Shown here piece after piece: positions 1 through 10,013 of a stretch of DNA of 64,000 nt. The stretch comes from Paracoccaceae bacterium (lineage in GTDB: Bacteria; Pseudomonadota; Alphaproteobacteria; Rhodobacterales; Rhodobacteraceae). The notes below the pieces were generated by a model. That model was not told where the DNA came from and ran no database searches. It saw only the letters and a program-made list of their open reading frames with translations. Within the stretch, counting starts at the first letter, position 1; the number at the start of each line of letters is the position of its first letter. The DNA lies in contig JAGRDY010000012.1 of NCBI GenBank assembly GCA_020446815.1, positions 102,148 through 166,147 of the forward strand, read 5' to 3'. A program made the position numbers and the translations under genes.

Positions 1-2
1 GC

Positions 3-866
3 CGCCGGGTGATGGCCAATCAGGCCTATTCGATGTCGGCGGTCGATGAATATGGCAAGGTCATCGACGATATCTACGATTTCGCCGAAGCGCAGGGATT
101 CGAGATCGACGGCATCGTGCAGGAAGGCGGCGCGGGTCAGGTTGAAATCAACCTCAATCACGGCGATCCGGTCAGCCTGGCCGATGAAGTGTTCTATTTC
201 AAACGCCTGATCCGCGAAGCGGCGCTGCGCCACGACTGTTTCGCGACCTTCATGGCCAAGCCCATCGAAGGTGAACCGGGCTCGGCGATGCATATCCACC
301 AGTCGGTGGTCGATATCGAAACCGGCAAGAACATCTTTTCCGGCCCCAAGGGCGTCGAAACCGATCAGTTCATGCATTTCATCGCCGGAATGCAGAATTA
401 CCTGCCCGCCGCCGTGGCCCTGATGGCGCCCTATGTGAACAGCTACCGCCGCTATGTGCCGGATTTCTCCGCCCCCATCAATCTCGAATGGGGTCGCGAC
501 AACCGCACCACCGGCCTGCGCATCCCGATTTCCGAACCCCGCGCAAGGCGGCTGGAAAACCGCCTGCCGGGGATGGATTGCAACCCCTATCTCGGCATCG
601 CGGCAACCATGGTTTGCGGCTATATCGGGTTGATGGAAAAGAAGATGCCGCGCCCCGAAGCCAAGGGCAACGCCTATATAAATGCCGAAGAATTGCCGAC
701 AAGCCTGAGCGACGCGCTTGATCTCTTTGCTGACTGCGCACCGATTCGCGAGTCGTTGTCGCCTGAATTCTGCACGATCTACGAAGCGGTGAAGCGCAAC
801 GAATTTCACGAATTCCAGCAGGTCATCAGCCCCTGGGAGCGCGAACATCTGTTGCTGAACGTGTGA
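3..866 (+). CDS. glutamine synthetase family protein, 5' truncated by window edge
   Basis: ATP-dependent ligase joining glutamate to ammonia or an amine. The frame is open from the window edge, so the N-terminal third is outside: 287 residues are visible against about 440-460 for the family. The catalytic beta-barrel landmarks are present: a GQVEINL strand, the ATFMAKP segment, the HIHQS metal/nucleotide motif, NRTTGLRIP for the ATP phosphates, and DCNPYLGIAA near the end. I do not see the NLYxLPPEE adenylylation segment of classical GlnA, and the ending SPWEREHLLLNV resembles PuuA/gamma-glutamylamine ligases. It is therefore more likely a catabolic or polyamine-type member than the main GlnA. 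Family is sure; substrate is not. A 6-bp hairpin follows the stop codon. Confidence 0.9.
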   Translation, partial: RRVMANQAYSMSAVDEYGKVIDDIYDFAEAQGFEIDGIVQEGGAGQVEINLNHGDPVSLADEVFYFKRLIREAALRHDCFATFMAKPIEGEPGSAMHIHQSVVDIETGKNIFSGPKGVETDQFMHFIAGMQNYLPAAVALMAPYVNSYRRYVPDFSAPINLEWGRDNRTTGLRIPISEPRARRLENRLPGMDCNPYLGIAATMVCGYIGLMEKKMPRPEAKGNAYINAEELPTSLSDALDLFADCAPIRESLSPEFCTIYEAVKRNEFHEFQQVISPWEREHLLLNV

Positions 867-886
867 CGGGCCTTGTGCTCGGCCCG
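867..886 (+). terminator. hairpin directly after the glutamine synthetase family gene
   Basis: Perfect 6-bp stem CGGGCC/GGCCCG with an 8-nt loop, starting on the base after the stop codon. There is no T-tract, so intrinsic termination is doubtful; it may only protect the 3' end of the mRNA. Confidence 0.35.
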
Positions 887-938
887 AACCGGATCAGGGG
901 CCATGGCGGTTGGCAAAACAGCCGATCCACCGCGCTTC

Positions 939-976
939 GCCAATAATGCGTTTCGACGCCAATAATGCGTTTCGAC
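939..976. repeat. 19-bp perfect tandem duplication
   Basis: Two adjacent identical copies of GCCAATAATGCGTTTCGAC (939-957 and 958-976) lie in the 270-bp gap between the glutamine synthetase family gene and the end of lpdA. I see no gene in this gap. It looks like recent replication slippage. Confidence 0.85.
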
Positions 977-1136
977 TGGCCAGGTCGATCCGCCATGGCG
1001 CGAAAGCACCAAGGGCCCGGCCGGGTCTTGGCGATTCAGGTGCTTGACGAAACGCCATGGCCTGCCGGAAAGCCCGTTGCGTCCCGACTTTTCGCCAGCG
1101 CATGGGCTTGACCGGGCCGCGCGCCCCGGCCTTGCG

Positions 1137-2531
1137 TTACATGTGCAAGGCGCGCCCATAGGCGTCGAGCACTGATTCATGCATCATTTCGCTTAGCGTC
1201 GGATGCGGAAAGACGGTGTTCATCAAATCTTCCTCGGTGGTTTCGAGGCTGCGCCCGACCACATAGCCCTGGATCAGTTCGGTGACTTCGGCGCCGACCA
1301 TGTGCGCCCCCAGAAGTTCACCTGTCGCGGCGTCGAAAACGGTCTTGATCAGCCCCTCGGATTCGCCCAGCGCAATCGCCTTGCCATTGCCGATGAAGGG
1401 AAAGCGGCCAACCTTGATGTCATAGCCAGCCGCCTTGGCCGCGGCCTCGCTGAGACCGACGGAGGCGACCTGCGGGTGGCAATAGGTGCATCCCGCGATG
1501 CTATTGGGCTTGATCGGATGCGGATGGCCACCCGCGATCAGCTCGGCGACCATGACGCCTTCGTGGCTGGCCTTGTGGGCAAGCCAGGGCGCGCCGGCGA
1601 TGTCGCCTATCGCGAAAAGACCGTCGACACCGGTGCGGCAGAATTCATCCGTCACCACATGGGTGCGCTCGATCTTGACGCCAAGCGCCTCCAGCCCAAG
1701 GTTTTCCACATTTCCGACGATGCCGACGGCAGAGATGACGGTATCGAACTCCATGGTTTCGGTCTTGCCGCCCGCTTCGATATGCGCCGTCACCTTGCCC
1801 TTGGCCCGGTCGAGCTTGCTGACCGTCGATTTTTCCATGATCTTCATGCCCTGCTTGACGAAGGCCTTTTTCGCAAAGGCCGATATTTCGGCGTCTTCCA
1901 CCGGCAGCACCCGGTCCATCACTTCGACAACCGTTGTATCCGCACCCAGCGTATTGAAGAAACTCGCGAATTCGATGCCAATCGCGCCCGAGCCGATGAC
2001 CAGCAGCTTTTTGGGCATGCGCTTGGGTTGCAAGGCGTGCTTGTAGTTCCAGACCAGATCGCCATCCGCCTCCAGCCCCGGCAATTGCCGGGCCCGGGCC
2101 CCGGTGGCCAGGACGATAGATTTGGCGGCCAGTTCCTCGGCGCCCTTGTCGGTCGTCACCGATACCCTGCCTTTGGCCGGAATCGTGGCGGCACCCATGA
2201 AAACCGTGATCTTGTTTTTTTTCATCAGATGGCCGATGCCGCCCGACAACTGCTTGGCCACACCGCGCGAACGCGCGACCACGGCGTCAAGATCATAGCC
2301 GACCCCGCTGGCCTTCAACCCGAATTCGCTGGCACGGTGCATCAGGTGAAACACCTCTGCGGAACGTAACAGCGCCTTGGTCGGGATGCACCCCCAGTTG
2401 AGGCAGATGCCGCCCAGATGTTCGCGTTCGACGATCGCGACGTTGAGCCCCAGCTGCGCGCCCCGGATCGCCGCGACATAACCACCCGGCCCGGCACCGA
2501 TCACGATCAGATCGAAGGATTTCGCGGCCAT
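1137..2531 (-). CDS. lpdA: dihydrolipoyl dehydrogenase
   Basis: E3 flavoprotein of 2-oxoacid dehydrogenase or glycine cleavage complexes; it reoxidises dihydrolipoyl groups with NAD+. The 464 residues are full family length. The N-terminal FAD site GAGPGG is at residues 12-17 and the redox disulfide C43-LNWG-C48 follows. A second nucleotide-binding fold (VIGSGAIGIEF) binds NAD, ATGARARQLPG is typical of the family, and the C-terminal dimer domain carries the catalytic HPTLSE His/Glu pair. A good ribosome site (GGGAGAA) precedes the ATG. No E1/E2 or gcv genes are adjacent, so the partner complex cannot be read from context. It lies 103 bp downstream of the DUF924 gene on the same strand. Confidence 0.96.
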   Translation of the reverse strand: MAAKSFDLIVIGAGPGGYVAAIRGAQLGLNVAIVEREHLGGICLNWGCIPTKALLRSAEVFHLMHRASEFGLKASGVGYDLDAVVARSRGVAKQLSGGIGHLMKKNKITVFMGAATIPAKGRVSVTTDKGAEELAAKSIVLATGARARQLPGLEADGDLVWNYKHALQPKRMPKKLLVIGSGAIGIEFASFFNTLGADTTVVEVMDRVLPVEDAEISAFAKKAFVKQGMKIMEKSTVSKLDRAKGKVTAHIEAGGKTETMEFDTVISAVGIVGNVENLGLEALGVKIERTHVVTDEFCRTGVDGLFAIGDIAGAPWLAHKASHEGVMVAELIAGGHPHPIKPNSIAGCTYCHPQVASVGLSEAAAKAAGYDIKVGRFPFIGNGKAIALGESEGLIKTVFDAATGELLGAHMVGAEVTELIQGYVVGRSLETTEEDLMNTVFPHPTLSEMMHESVLDAYGRALHM

Positions 2532-2634
2532 GTCAATTCTCCCTCAAAAAAGTAATTTACCATTAAACCAAAAACCGCAAGCCAGCAATACAGCTGACGC
2601 CGTGGCGCATTGTTCCTGCCGCATGGCAGGCATT

Positions 2635-3228
2635 TCAGGCCGATTGCTCCAACTGCCGGACAATGGCGCCATATCCGCCTTCGGCCATGAAGGCGGATTC
2701 TTCCGGGCTCGACTCGCGCCCCAGCGCCTCATTGCGAAACGGAAAGCGGCCGAACCGGCGGATGATCTCGCGGTGCGCGCGGGCGTGAAGCAGGGTGTTG
2801 GCACCGGTTTCGGGCATCGCCGAGCGGATGAGTGTGACGGCGCGTTCCTGATCTTCGATATCCTCGGAATGTTCAAGCGGCAGATAGAAGAATTGCCGCG
2901 CCGGTTCGGCGATGCCAAGATCCCAGCCATGAACGATGGCGTCTTCCGTCGCCTTGCGGGCAAGGGCATCGGTGGCAAAAGCGTCGGCCTCGCCGCGAAA
3001 CATGTTGCGCGGAAACTGATCGGTCAGGATGATATAGCCAAGCGCACCACGCGGCCCGGATCGCCAGGCGTTCAACCCGCCGCCCCGCGCGTCTGCCCAT
3101 AGCGCGCCAAACCGGTCGCGAATCGTGGCATCAACGGCATCATCGGACACATACCACTGGGCCGGTGTCAGTTCCTCCAGCCAGAACCGAAGAACATCCT
3201 CGGGACCGAGATCCTGCGTTTTCGTCAT
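2635..3228 (-). CDS. DUF924 family protein
   Basis: Predicted soluble all-helical (TPR-like) protein of 197 residues with no established function. Family signatures are FWLEEL near the N-terminus, the acidic/aromatic stretch LTDQFPRNMFRG in the middle, and FFYLPLEHSED toward the C-terminus. The start was set at the ATG at 3228 because AGGAGG sits 8 nt upstream; a longer frame from 3267 adds 13 residues without a ribosome site. It lies upstream of lpdA on the same strand, 103 bp away, possibly co-transcribed but not tightly coupled. Confidence 0.88.
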   Translation of the reverse strand: MTKTQDLGPEDVLRFWLEELTPAQWYVSDDAVDATIRDRFGALWADARGGGLNAWRSGPRGALGYIILTDQFPRNMFRGEADAFATDALARKATEDAIVHGWDLGIAEPARQFFYLPLEHSEDIEDQERAVTLIRSAMPETGANTLLHARAHREIIRRFGRFPFRNEALGRESSPEESAFMAEGGYGAIVRQLEQSA

Positions 3229-3374
3229 CGCCGCGCCCTCCTGAAAATCCGGCCGCCGCCCAATCATGTCTTTCCGGGCACAAGGCTTGCAGGAACGGCG
3301 CGAAAACGCAACTCCTGCCGCAGCACTCCGTGCCGGTATCGCGTCACTTCGAGCCGGGTGGAAGACACCCCGCC

Positions 3375-4643
3375 TCAGTCATCCTGGCTGATGTCATTCC
3401 CGTCCTCGGAGGTATCGGCGGCGGCTCCCTCGATCGCGGCTTCCACCGCGATGGGGCTGGCAGAGGGCGACAAAACGGCAAATCCGCCGGTCTGGACGGA
3501 TTGCGCCGTGCGCCGCCGTGTCGCGCGCCATCCGCCATAAAGCGCCAGCCCCGCCAGAAGCAGGCCCATGAACAGGAAGTATCCATTGGGGCCGATCCTG
3601 CCCATCATCCACCCCGTGATCAGTGGCCCGCTGACCGCCCCAAGCCCGTTGATGAAAATCAGCCCTGCCGAAGCCGAGGCCATGTCCGAGCGATCGAGAT
3701 AATCGTTGGTATAGGCCACCAGCAGCGAATAAAGCGGGTTGGTTATGCCCCCCAACACGGCCGCGATGACCAGCAAGGCCGGGAAGTTCAGATCGAAAAC
3801 CGCCGCCACCATCATCGCCGCGGCCCCGAGGCCCGACAGCCCCACCGCCAAGGCGCGCCGGCCCATCCGGTCGGACAGCCAGCCGATCGGGTACTGGAAC
3901 GTCAAGCCACCGGCATAGATCGCTGCCACGAACAACGACAGGTCGCGCACGGACAGCCCTACCTGCGTACCCCAGACCGACGACATGCCGAATTGCGCCG
4001 AAAAGATACCGCCGAGCAGGAACATGCCCACGCAGCCCAGTGGCGATGCCTGGTAGAGGCGACCGAAGCTGAGCGGTTTGGTCGTCTCGAAGGCCGGCGC
4101 GGGGCTGACCGACAGCAGGATCGGCGTGAACGAGATCGACACCAGGATCGAGGGAATGATGAACAGGATATAGCCGGCCGGGTCTCCGACATTGAGAATC
4201 GCCTGCGCCGCAATGATGCCGGTCATCTGCATCATCATGTAAAGCGACAGCGCCTGACCCCGGTTTTCATTGCTCGACGCGTTGTTCAGCCAGCTTTCGG
4301 CAGCGATATAGACACCCGAGAAGGAAAAACCGATGACCACCCGCAAAGCCGCCCAGGCGATCCAGTTGGGGGCAACGGCATAAAGCACCAGAACCGCAGA
4401 AATCATCGACGCGAGCGCCGCGAAAACCCGCACATGGCCCACCCGGCGGATCATATTCGGCGCCATCCGCGAACCGAACAGGAAGCCAAGAAAATAGGCC
4501 GACATCACATATGACATCTCGCCGGTGGTGAAACCTTCGATACCGCCGCGGATACCCAGCAACGTGCCTTGCATGCCATTGCCCAGCATCAGCATGAGAA
4601 TGCCCAGCAGCAAGGCCCAGGAACTGCGCAATACGGTCAACAT
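3375..4643 (-). CDS. MFS transporter, YcaD-like
   Basis: Inner-membrane major facilitator of 422 residues with about twelve hydrophobic helices. The first helix starts almost at the N-terminus (LLLGILMLMLGNGMQG), GSRMAPNMIRRVGHVRVF matches the loop 2-3 signature region, and GWLSDRMGRRALAVG is its repeat in the second half. FSGVYIAAESWLNNASS is characteristic of the YcaD subgroup, whose substrates are unknown. The last ~50 residues are a polar Ala/Glu/Asp-rich cytoplasmic tail. It stands alone between the DUF924 gene and queA, so neighbours give no hint of substrate. Confidence 0.88.
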   Translation of the reverse strand: MLTVLRSSWALLLGILMLMLGNGMQGTLLGIRGGIEGFTTGEMSYVMSAYFLGFLFGSRMAPNMIRRVGHVRVFAALASMISAVLVLYAVAPNWIAWAALRVVIGFSFSGVYIAAESWLNNASSNENRGQALSLYMMMQMTGIIAAQAILNVGDPAGYILFIIPSILVSISFTPILLSVSPAPAFETTKPLSFGRLYQASPLGCVGMFLLGGIFSAQFGMSSVWGTQVGLSVRDLSLFVAAIYAGGLTFQYPIGWLSDRMGRRALAVGLSGLGAAAMMVAAVFDLNFPALLVIAAVLGGITNPLYSLLVAYTNDYLDRSDMASASAGLIFINGLGAVSGPLITGWMMGRIGPNGYFLFMGLLLAGLALYGGWRATRRRTAQSVQTGGFAVLSPSASPIAVEAAIEGAAADTSEDGNDISQDD

Positions 4644-4736
4644 TCAGGTTCAGTCCCTTGGCTTTTGCATTGCCTTATTCGCTGTCTTGCCGGCGCATTC
4701 GGCTTTGTTTCCGACATGCCGGGCGCCGATTGCGCC

Positions 4737-5786
4737 CTATGGTATCAGAAACGATGCATCGCCATAGGAAAAGAACCGGTATTTCCGGTCGATGGCATGG
4801 GCATAGACGCGGCTTGTCCGTTCTTTGCCCATGAGCGCCGAAACCAGCATCAAGAGTGTCGATTTCGGCAAATGGAAATTGGTCATCAGAGCATCGGTGG
4901 CGCGAAACTCATAACCGGGATAGATGAAGATGTCGGTCGGCCCGCGCCAGGGCCGCATTACCCCATCCGCGGCGGCCGCACTTTCGATCAGGCGCAGCGC
5001 CGTGGTTCCGACCGGAATGATGCGGCCGCCCGCCGCCCTCGTCGCATTGATTTCGGCACAGGCGGATTCGGTGACCTCACCCCATTCCGAATGCATCTTG
5101 TGGGTGGTCACGTCATCGACCTTGACCGGCAGAAAGGTGCCCGCCCCGACATGCAGTGTCACATGGGTGAAGGCTATGCCTTTGGCGCGCAGCGCCGCCA
5201 GCAGCGGCGCATCGAAATGCAAGGACGCGGTGGGTGCTGCCACGGCGCCGGGCACACGGGCGAAGACCGTCTGGTAATCGACGGCATCCCTGGCATCCGG
5301 TGCGCGCAGTGCTGCAATGTAGGGCGGCAGGGGCATGGCCCCCACAGCGGCCAGCGCGGCGTCGAAATCCGCCCCTTCCAGATTGAAGGCGATGTGCATC
5401 CGGCCATCCTCGATCCGTGCCACAGTGGCCGAGAGGTTGGGCGAAAAGACGATTTCCTCGCCTTGCCCGAGCTTGCGCAGCGGTTTGCCCAGGGCGGCCC
5501 ATGTGCCATCGGCAGCCGGTTCCAGAAGCGTCACCTCGATCCTGGCCGTGACCCGCCCCTGGCCGGTCTCGCGCACGCGCGTTCCCGTCAGCCGCGCCGG
5601 AATGACCCGGGTATCGTTCAACACAAGCCTGTCGCCGGGCCGCAAGACCTCTGTCAGGTCGCGGACATGAAGGTCGCGAATATCGTCACCCTGCGCCACC
5701 AGAAGCCGCGCGGCGCTGCGCGGCCGGGCGGGGCGGGTGGCGATCAAGCCTTCGGGAAGGTCAAAGTCGAAATCGGACAGTTTCAT
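4737..5786 (-). CDS. queA: tRNA preQ1(34) S-adenosylmethionine ribosyltransferase-isomerase
   Basis: Transfers and isomerises the ribosyl moiety of SAM onto preQ1 at the tRNA wobble position, giving epoxyqueuosine in queuosine synthesis. The 349 residues match the family. The N-terminus [20 protein letters not shown] is the QueA signature, [11 protein letters not shown] and [10 protein letters not shown] mark the middle, and [15 protein letters not shown] plus [15 protein letters not shown] are the conserved C-terminal blocks. Its start codon overlaps the stop of the upstream AsmA-like gene as ATGA, so translation is probably coupled. No other que genes are visible here. Confidence 0.97.
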   Translation of the reverse strand: MKLSDFDFDLPEGLIATRPARPRSAARLLVAQGDDIRDLHVRDLTEVLRPGDRLVLNDTRVIPARLTGTRVRETGQGRVTARIEVTLLEPAADGTWAALGKPLRKLGQGEEIVFSPNLSATVARIEDGRMHIAFNLEGADFDAALAAVGAMPLPPYIAALRAPDARDAVDYQTVFARVPGAVAAPTASLHFDAPLLAALRAKGIAFTHVTLHVGAGTFLPVKVDDVTTHKMHSEWGEVTESACAEINATRAAGGRIIPVGTTALRLIESAAAADGVMRPWRGPTDIFIYPGYEFRATDALMTNFHLPKSTLLMLVSALMGKERTSRVYAHAIDRKYRFFSYGDASFLIP

Positions 5787-8700
5787 TGGGCAAGCCTGGG
5801 CGGGTTGGAGCGGAATATCTCGCGAAACATTCCGGGCGTCAGAATCGACAGGGGGTTGACGCTGACTCTCGGCTGAGCGATCGGGCCGCTCAGCCTGTAG
5901 TTGAACCCGAAAAGACCTTCGCCCTTCTTCGAAAAGATCTGGCCGATGGCGTTGAGCGCGTAGACCGGCGAAATCGTTCCGCGCAGATCGACCTGCCCGG
6001 CCGCCGTTTCGACAACGCCGTCGGCGGAAATGCCCAGCGACGCACCGACCGCCGCGCCGCGGCTGATTTCAACCGCCGTCGGGGTCAGCCGGAAATCTCC
6101 GGTTACGCGGGAAAACAAAAGCCCCGGCCCGCTGAGTTGATTCAATAGCCCCACGACCGATATCGCATCGAGCATTCCGGCCAGAACCGGCGCATCTATC
6201 ACGCGGATATTGCTGATGTTGACTGTCCCGTCGTAATGCCCGTTCTGATCCGTGGGGCGCATCGTCATATCGAGCGCGCCCCCCGCGCCGCGCTCGAAAA
6301 TGCCCGCCGCGCGCATCACCTTTCCCGCATCCGACGAACGTATCCGAAAGCCCGAGCGCGATCCGAAGGGCGCAACCGTTCCAAGAATGTCGACCTGCCC
6401 ATTCAGCCTGGCGGTAAATTCCCCCGCAAACCCGCCACGAGAGGTGAAATCGCCTCGAAAACCGGTCAGCGCGATACCTTCGGAAACCGTCAGCCGGTCG
6501 AGCGCGATCGACACCGGTGCATCGCCATTGCGGCCTCCGAACGATGCCTTGCGCATATCGGCGCGCCCGGAGGTGATTTGCACCCCCACCGTCCGGCCCC
6601 TGCCGCGCCCGATCAATTCAAGCGTGCCATCGAACCACCCGCCGAGCGAGGCCCGCCCCAGCAGCACCCGGTCCAATGCGCCATCGGCCTTGAGCAGCAC
6701 CTTGCCCGCGACCGACAACCCGGCGCCTTCAAGCTCCAGCCGGTCGATCGTCACCGGGCTTCCGAGCGCGCCGCGCACCGAAAGCCGGCCCGCCGCATCA
6801 GGCGATTTGCGCCAGGCGATTTCAGGCACCGAAAGCCCGATACCGGCGAGATCGGAGGTCAGGGTGAATTTCGTGGCCGCACCCTTTTGCAGATCCAGAA
6901 CGATTCTGCCGGATCCCTTGCCCGTGACGGCCCCCTCGGGCAGGCCGATCGCGAATCTGTCCACAAACAGGGGCGACAGTTCTACAGTGCCCTCGACATG
7001 GCTGCGCCCCCTGTCCTTGGGAAAAAAGCTCTGCTCCCAGGACACATCGACCGGAACATCCGAAACCGTTCCCGCCCCGGAAATCCGGATGCCTTTTCGA
7101 TCGGCGTTCAGTTCCAGTTCCCCGGCGGCAAGAACGCGCCCCGGGACCACCCGGTCAGAGCGCACATCCAACAGCTTTGCCGATACCTGATAGGTCACGT
7201 CTTCGGGTTTCACCTTTTGGGTCAGGACGATTCCAAGTCGCGCATCGACCTGCGCACGCCCTGCGGCGATATCGACGGGCAGGCCGGCCTTGCTCAGAAA
7301 CCGGAACGGCGCCTGATCGAGCAGCGACAGCGCGGCGGTAATGTCGCTTTGCGTATGCAGATGTACCACCGCGGGCGCCGGCTTGATCCGCAGATCGGCG
7401 ATTGACAGGACAGAACCGGCGACATCGACATCGCCCCCTTCCGGGGCGGTGACATGGCCCTTGTCGACAACCAGCGTGTAGGAATAATCATTGATACTGG
7501 CATAGCCGGCCCCGTCCTGTATCGGCGGAAGGGTGCGCAGGATGCGCACTTCGGTCGATTTGTATTCATAGCCCAGCGCGAAATGCGGCTCCTGTCCCGG
7601 ACGCAGCCGAAAGGCGGCCTCGACATTGAAAAGCTCGCTCGTGGCGACGTTTTCCTCAAGCCAGTTGCGCGTGCGCGGAACGATCGACACCGGCCAAAGC
7701 GCCAGCAGCCGGTCACTGGCGATGGCGTCCATGGCAACATCCACGGCAACCGCCCAGCCTTGCGGTTCGGCTTCGAAAGAGCCTTTGGCGCTGATGCGCC
7801 GATCGCCATCCACCAGAACCAGCTGACCCAGTTGAACGCGGAACGGATCGAGATCGAGCCGCAGATCCAGCGCCCCTTCACTAAAGTGGACCGGATCGGC
7901 GAAAAGCCCTTCGGGGTCGGCCGAAAGCTTGGTGATCCGGACCTGGCCGATCAATTCGCCGGGAATGCCGGCAACCACTTTCTTCAACCAGGCCTTGCCA
8001 TTGGCGTTGACACGCAATGCCGGGCTTTCGATGGTGATTTCCGAAAGGGTCAGCAGGGATGCCCCGGGGTCAAAGCGCAGATCCAGCCGGGCATGGTCAA
8101 AACGCACCGGCCTGGTGTCGGGCGTCGGTTGCAAGGCTCCGGCACCGAGTTCAAGCGTTGCGGACATCTCCTCGATGTTGCCCTGCGCGTCGACACCCGA
8201 ACTGATGGCGCCCGAAATTGGTGCGTCGAGCGCTTCGAGCCATGCCAGCGCGGTCGATTGCGCCGCCAGATCGCGGGCCGACACATCCGTGACCTTGGCG
8301 GTCAAATGCGCTTCGGGCGATCCCTTTTCGGTCGAGAAATTCAACACGGCATGGGCGGGGGGGCGGCCTGTTTCGGAAATCGTGAATTCAGCATCCAGAA
8401 AAACCGCCTCATGGTCCTGGCGCAATGACAGGCGCGCCTTGGACGCATTCCATTTGCGGACCGCCCGCAGATCGTTCAGTTGCAGATCGAGCGCATCGAC
8501 ATTGATGTTCTCTATGCCGCTCAGCACCGGCAGTTCGAACACATCGTCAATGGATTTGAGCAGATCGACGATACTGTCGGCACCGCCTGAGCCGATTTCC
8601 GCCGGCTCACCCGTTGAGATGTCCAGACTGCCATCGGTAAAGCGAACCAGCCTGACTTGCGCGCCGGAAATCTTCAGATAGCGCGGTTCGATCCGGCCGC

Positions 8701-9064
8701 GCAGGATCGGCTTTGCATGCAGCGTGACGCGCAGGTCCGGCAAAAACGCGATGCGCCTGCCGCTGCGGGAAAAAAGCGCCACGTCGCGCATCCTGACATG
8801 CGGCACGAAAGTCTTGTCGACCAGAACTTCGACGCCACCGATGGCGACGGTCGCCTGACCGTCCAGCACCGCGTTCGCGCGTTTTTCGACGCGGGCGACA
8901 AGCCATTGCGGGGCTTCGATCGTCCGCCCGGTCACACCCAGCGCGACGATGCCGAGCAAGGCCAGCAGGGCCATCAGCGTCAAGAGCACCCAAAGGCCGC
9001 CAGATCGCCTTTTGCGGGGCGGCCTGGCAGGTACTTCCTGCGGCGGATCTGACTTGCCCTTCAT
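5783..9064 (-). CDS. large AsmA/YhdP-like envelope protein (DUF3971 type)
   Basis: Predicted inner-membrane-anchored periplasmic protein of about 1093 residues. A basic proline-rich N-terminus (PPRKRRSGG) is followed by one transmembrane helix ([19 protein letters not shown]). The rest is a long beta-rich AsmA-like domain with repeated [16 protein letters not shown]-type strands, ending in the AsmA C-terminal region ([20 protein letters not shown]). The AsmA/YhdP/TamB superfamily is known to move phospholipid between inner and outer membranes in E. coli; that role here is inference. The ATG at 9064 is preferred over an upstream in-frame codon at 9103 because the membrane anchor follows in the usual position. 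It overlaps queA by 4 bp. Confidence 0.85.
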   Translation of the reverse strand: MKGKSDPPQEVPARPPRKRRSGGLWVLLTLMALLALLGIVALGVTGRTIEAPQWLVARVEKRANAVLDGQATVAIGGVEVLVDKTFVPHVRMRDVALFSRSGRRIAFLPDLRVTLHAKPILRGRIEPRYLKISGAQVRLVRFTDGSLDISTGEPAEIGSGGADSIVDLLKSIDDVFELPVLSGIENINVDALDLQLNDLRAVRKWNASKARLSLRQDHEAVFLDAEFTISETGRPPAHAVLNFSTEKGSPEAHLTAKVTDVSARDLAAQSTALAWLEALDAPISGAISSGVDAQGNIEEMSATLELGAGALQPTPDTRPVRFDHARLDLRFDPGASLLTLSEITIESPALRVNANGKAWLKKVVAGIPGELIGQVRITKLSADPEGLFADPVHFSEGALDLRLDLDPFRVQLGQLVLVDGDRRISAKGSFEAEPQGWAVAVDVAMDAIASDRLLALWPVSIVPRTRNWLEENVATSELFNVEAAFRLRPGQEPHFALGYEYKSTEVRILRTLPPIQDGAGYASINDYSYTLVVDKGHVTAPEGGDVDVAGSVLSIADLRIKPAPAVVHLHTQSDITAALSLLDQAPFRFLSKAGLPVDIAAGRAQVDARLGIVLTQKVKPEDVTYQVSAKLLDVRSDRVVPGRVLAAGELELNADRKGIRISGAGTVSDVPVDVSWEQSFFPKDRGRSHVEGTVELSPLFVDRFAIGLPEGAVTGKGSGRIVLDLQKGAATKFTLTSDLAGIGLSVPEIAWRKSPDAAGRLSVRGALGSPVTIDRLELEGAGLSVAGKVLLKADGALDRVLLGRASLGGWFDGTLELIGRGRGRTVGVQITSGRADMRKASFGGRNGDAPVSIALDRLTVSEGIALTGFRGDFTSRGGFAGEFTARLNGQVDILGTVAPFGSRSGFRIRSSDAGKVMRAAGIFERGAGGALDMTMRPTDQNGHYDGTVNISNIRVIDAPVLAGMLDAISVVGLLNQLSGPGLLFSRVTGDFRLTPTAVEISRGAAVGASLGISADGVVETAAGQVDLRGTISPVYALNAIGQIFSKKGEGLFGFNYRLSGPIAQPRVSVNPLSILTPGMFREIFRSNPPRLAQ

Positions 9065-9193
9065 GCTGTCGCCCGTGTATCGCTGCACTTGTTGGCCGGG
9101 CAAGACAGACCCCCGGCTGGTTCATTCCCTTATCTTCGCGGAAACGGGATTGAAATACAAAGCACCCTTGTCTGAATGAAGGAACTTGCCAGG

Positions 9194-9655
9194 ATGGTCC
9201 TTGTCGGCGAAAGCGCCCCCGATTTCACGCTGCCCCGCGACGGCGGCGGCACGATTTGTCTGTCGGCCCTGCGGCCGGGAAAGGTGGTCTTGTACTTCTA
9301 CCCCAAGGACGACACCCCGGGATGCACGACCGAAGCAATCGATTTCACAAGGTTGTCGGCAGATTTCGCAGCGGCGGACACTGTCGTGGTGGGGCTGTCC
9401 AGGGACAGCACGGCCGATCATGATAGATTCTGCCGCAAACACGGGCTTGGCGTCATTCTCGCCTCGGATGCCGATACCGATACCTGTGAACGCTATGGCG
9501 TCTGGGTGGAAAAGAACATGTACGGGCGCAAACGCATGGGGATCGAACGGGCCACCTTTCTGATCGACGGCGCAGGCCGGGTTACGCATGTCTGGCGCAA
9601 GGTCAAGGTTGCCGGCCACGCCGAGGCCGTTCTGGATGCCGCGCGCACGTTGTGA
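9194..9655 (+). CDS. bcp: thioredoxin-dependent peroxiredoxin, PrxQ/Bcp type
   Basis: Reduces H2O2 and organic hydroperoxides. The 153 residues form a thioredoxin-like fold; the peroxidatic Cys44 lies in DDTPGCTTEA. The position five residues later, where E. coli Bcp has its resolving Cys, is Ile. A Cys80 in DRFCRKHG, 36 residues downstream, fits the other PrxQ subtype in which the resolving cysteine sits in helix 3. The ATG at 9194 was chosen because AAGGAAC lies upstream and VGESAPDFTLP then starts at the usual distance; an ATG at 9176 has no ribosome site. It is divergent from the AsmA-like gene. Confidence 0.94.
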   Translation: MVLVGESAPDFTLPRDGGGTICLSALRPGKVVLYFYPKDDTPGCTTEAIDFTRLSADFAAADTVVVGLSRDSTADHDRFCRKHGLGVILASDADTDTCERYGVWVEKNMYGRKRMGIERATFLIDGAGRVTHVWRKVKVAGHAEAVLDAARTL

Positions 9656-10013
9656 ACGGCGACAGCGCACTGGCGCAGATGGCGGTCGCGGTTCCGGGCA
9701 CCGCGGACGGGCGGGCGCGGACGGGCGGGCCACGGCCGGCCTGCGGCCGGGCGTCCATTGACCGCAGGCTGCGGGTTACGGCGCGGGCCGGCGATGAAAC
9801 CTGGCTTCGATCCCCTTGACAACAGGGTGGAATTCCGAAACCGGCAGGATTTTCGGCGGTATTTCGCCGACCATGGCGCCTGATTGCCGGGATGTGGGTC
9901 CGGCCGGCCAAACCTGTTGCGGCGGGCGGGCTTGGTTGGTAAGCCCGGTTTGCGCTGCCCGGTCGGGGACGGGGGCGGCGCTTCAAACCTGATCGCTCTA
10001 CACGGGAACCGGC
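9656..10013. other. 358-bp gene-free stretch with GC-rich repeats
   Basis: No convincing gene on either strand. It holds a 14-bp tandem duplication (GCGGACGGGCGGGC at 9703-9716 and 9717-9730), a GC hairpin CGGCCG/CGGCCG (9733-9749), and a hairpin GGGCTT/AAGCCC with a 7-nt loop (9928-9946). None has a T-tract. The promoter of the M23 peptidase gene must lie here but I cannot place it. Confidence 0.5.
9703..9730. repeat. 14-bp tandem duplication
   Basis: Two adjacent identical copies of GCGGACGGGCGGGC in the intergenic region after the peroxiredoxin gene, followed at once by a GC-rich hairpin. Confidence 0.75.

Noticed and set aside
1203-2369. 388-codon plus-strand frame
   Set aside because: Lies wholly antisense to lpdA and has the His/Asp/Arg-rich composition typical of shadow frames in GC-rich DNA.
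3165-4514. 449-codon plus-strand frame
   Set aside because: Antisense to the MFS transporter; extremely Arg/His/Gln-rich, no similarity to any family I know.
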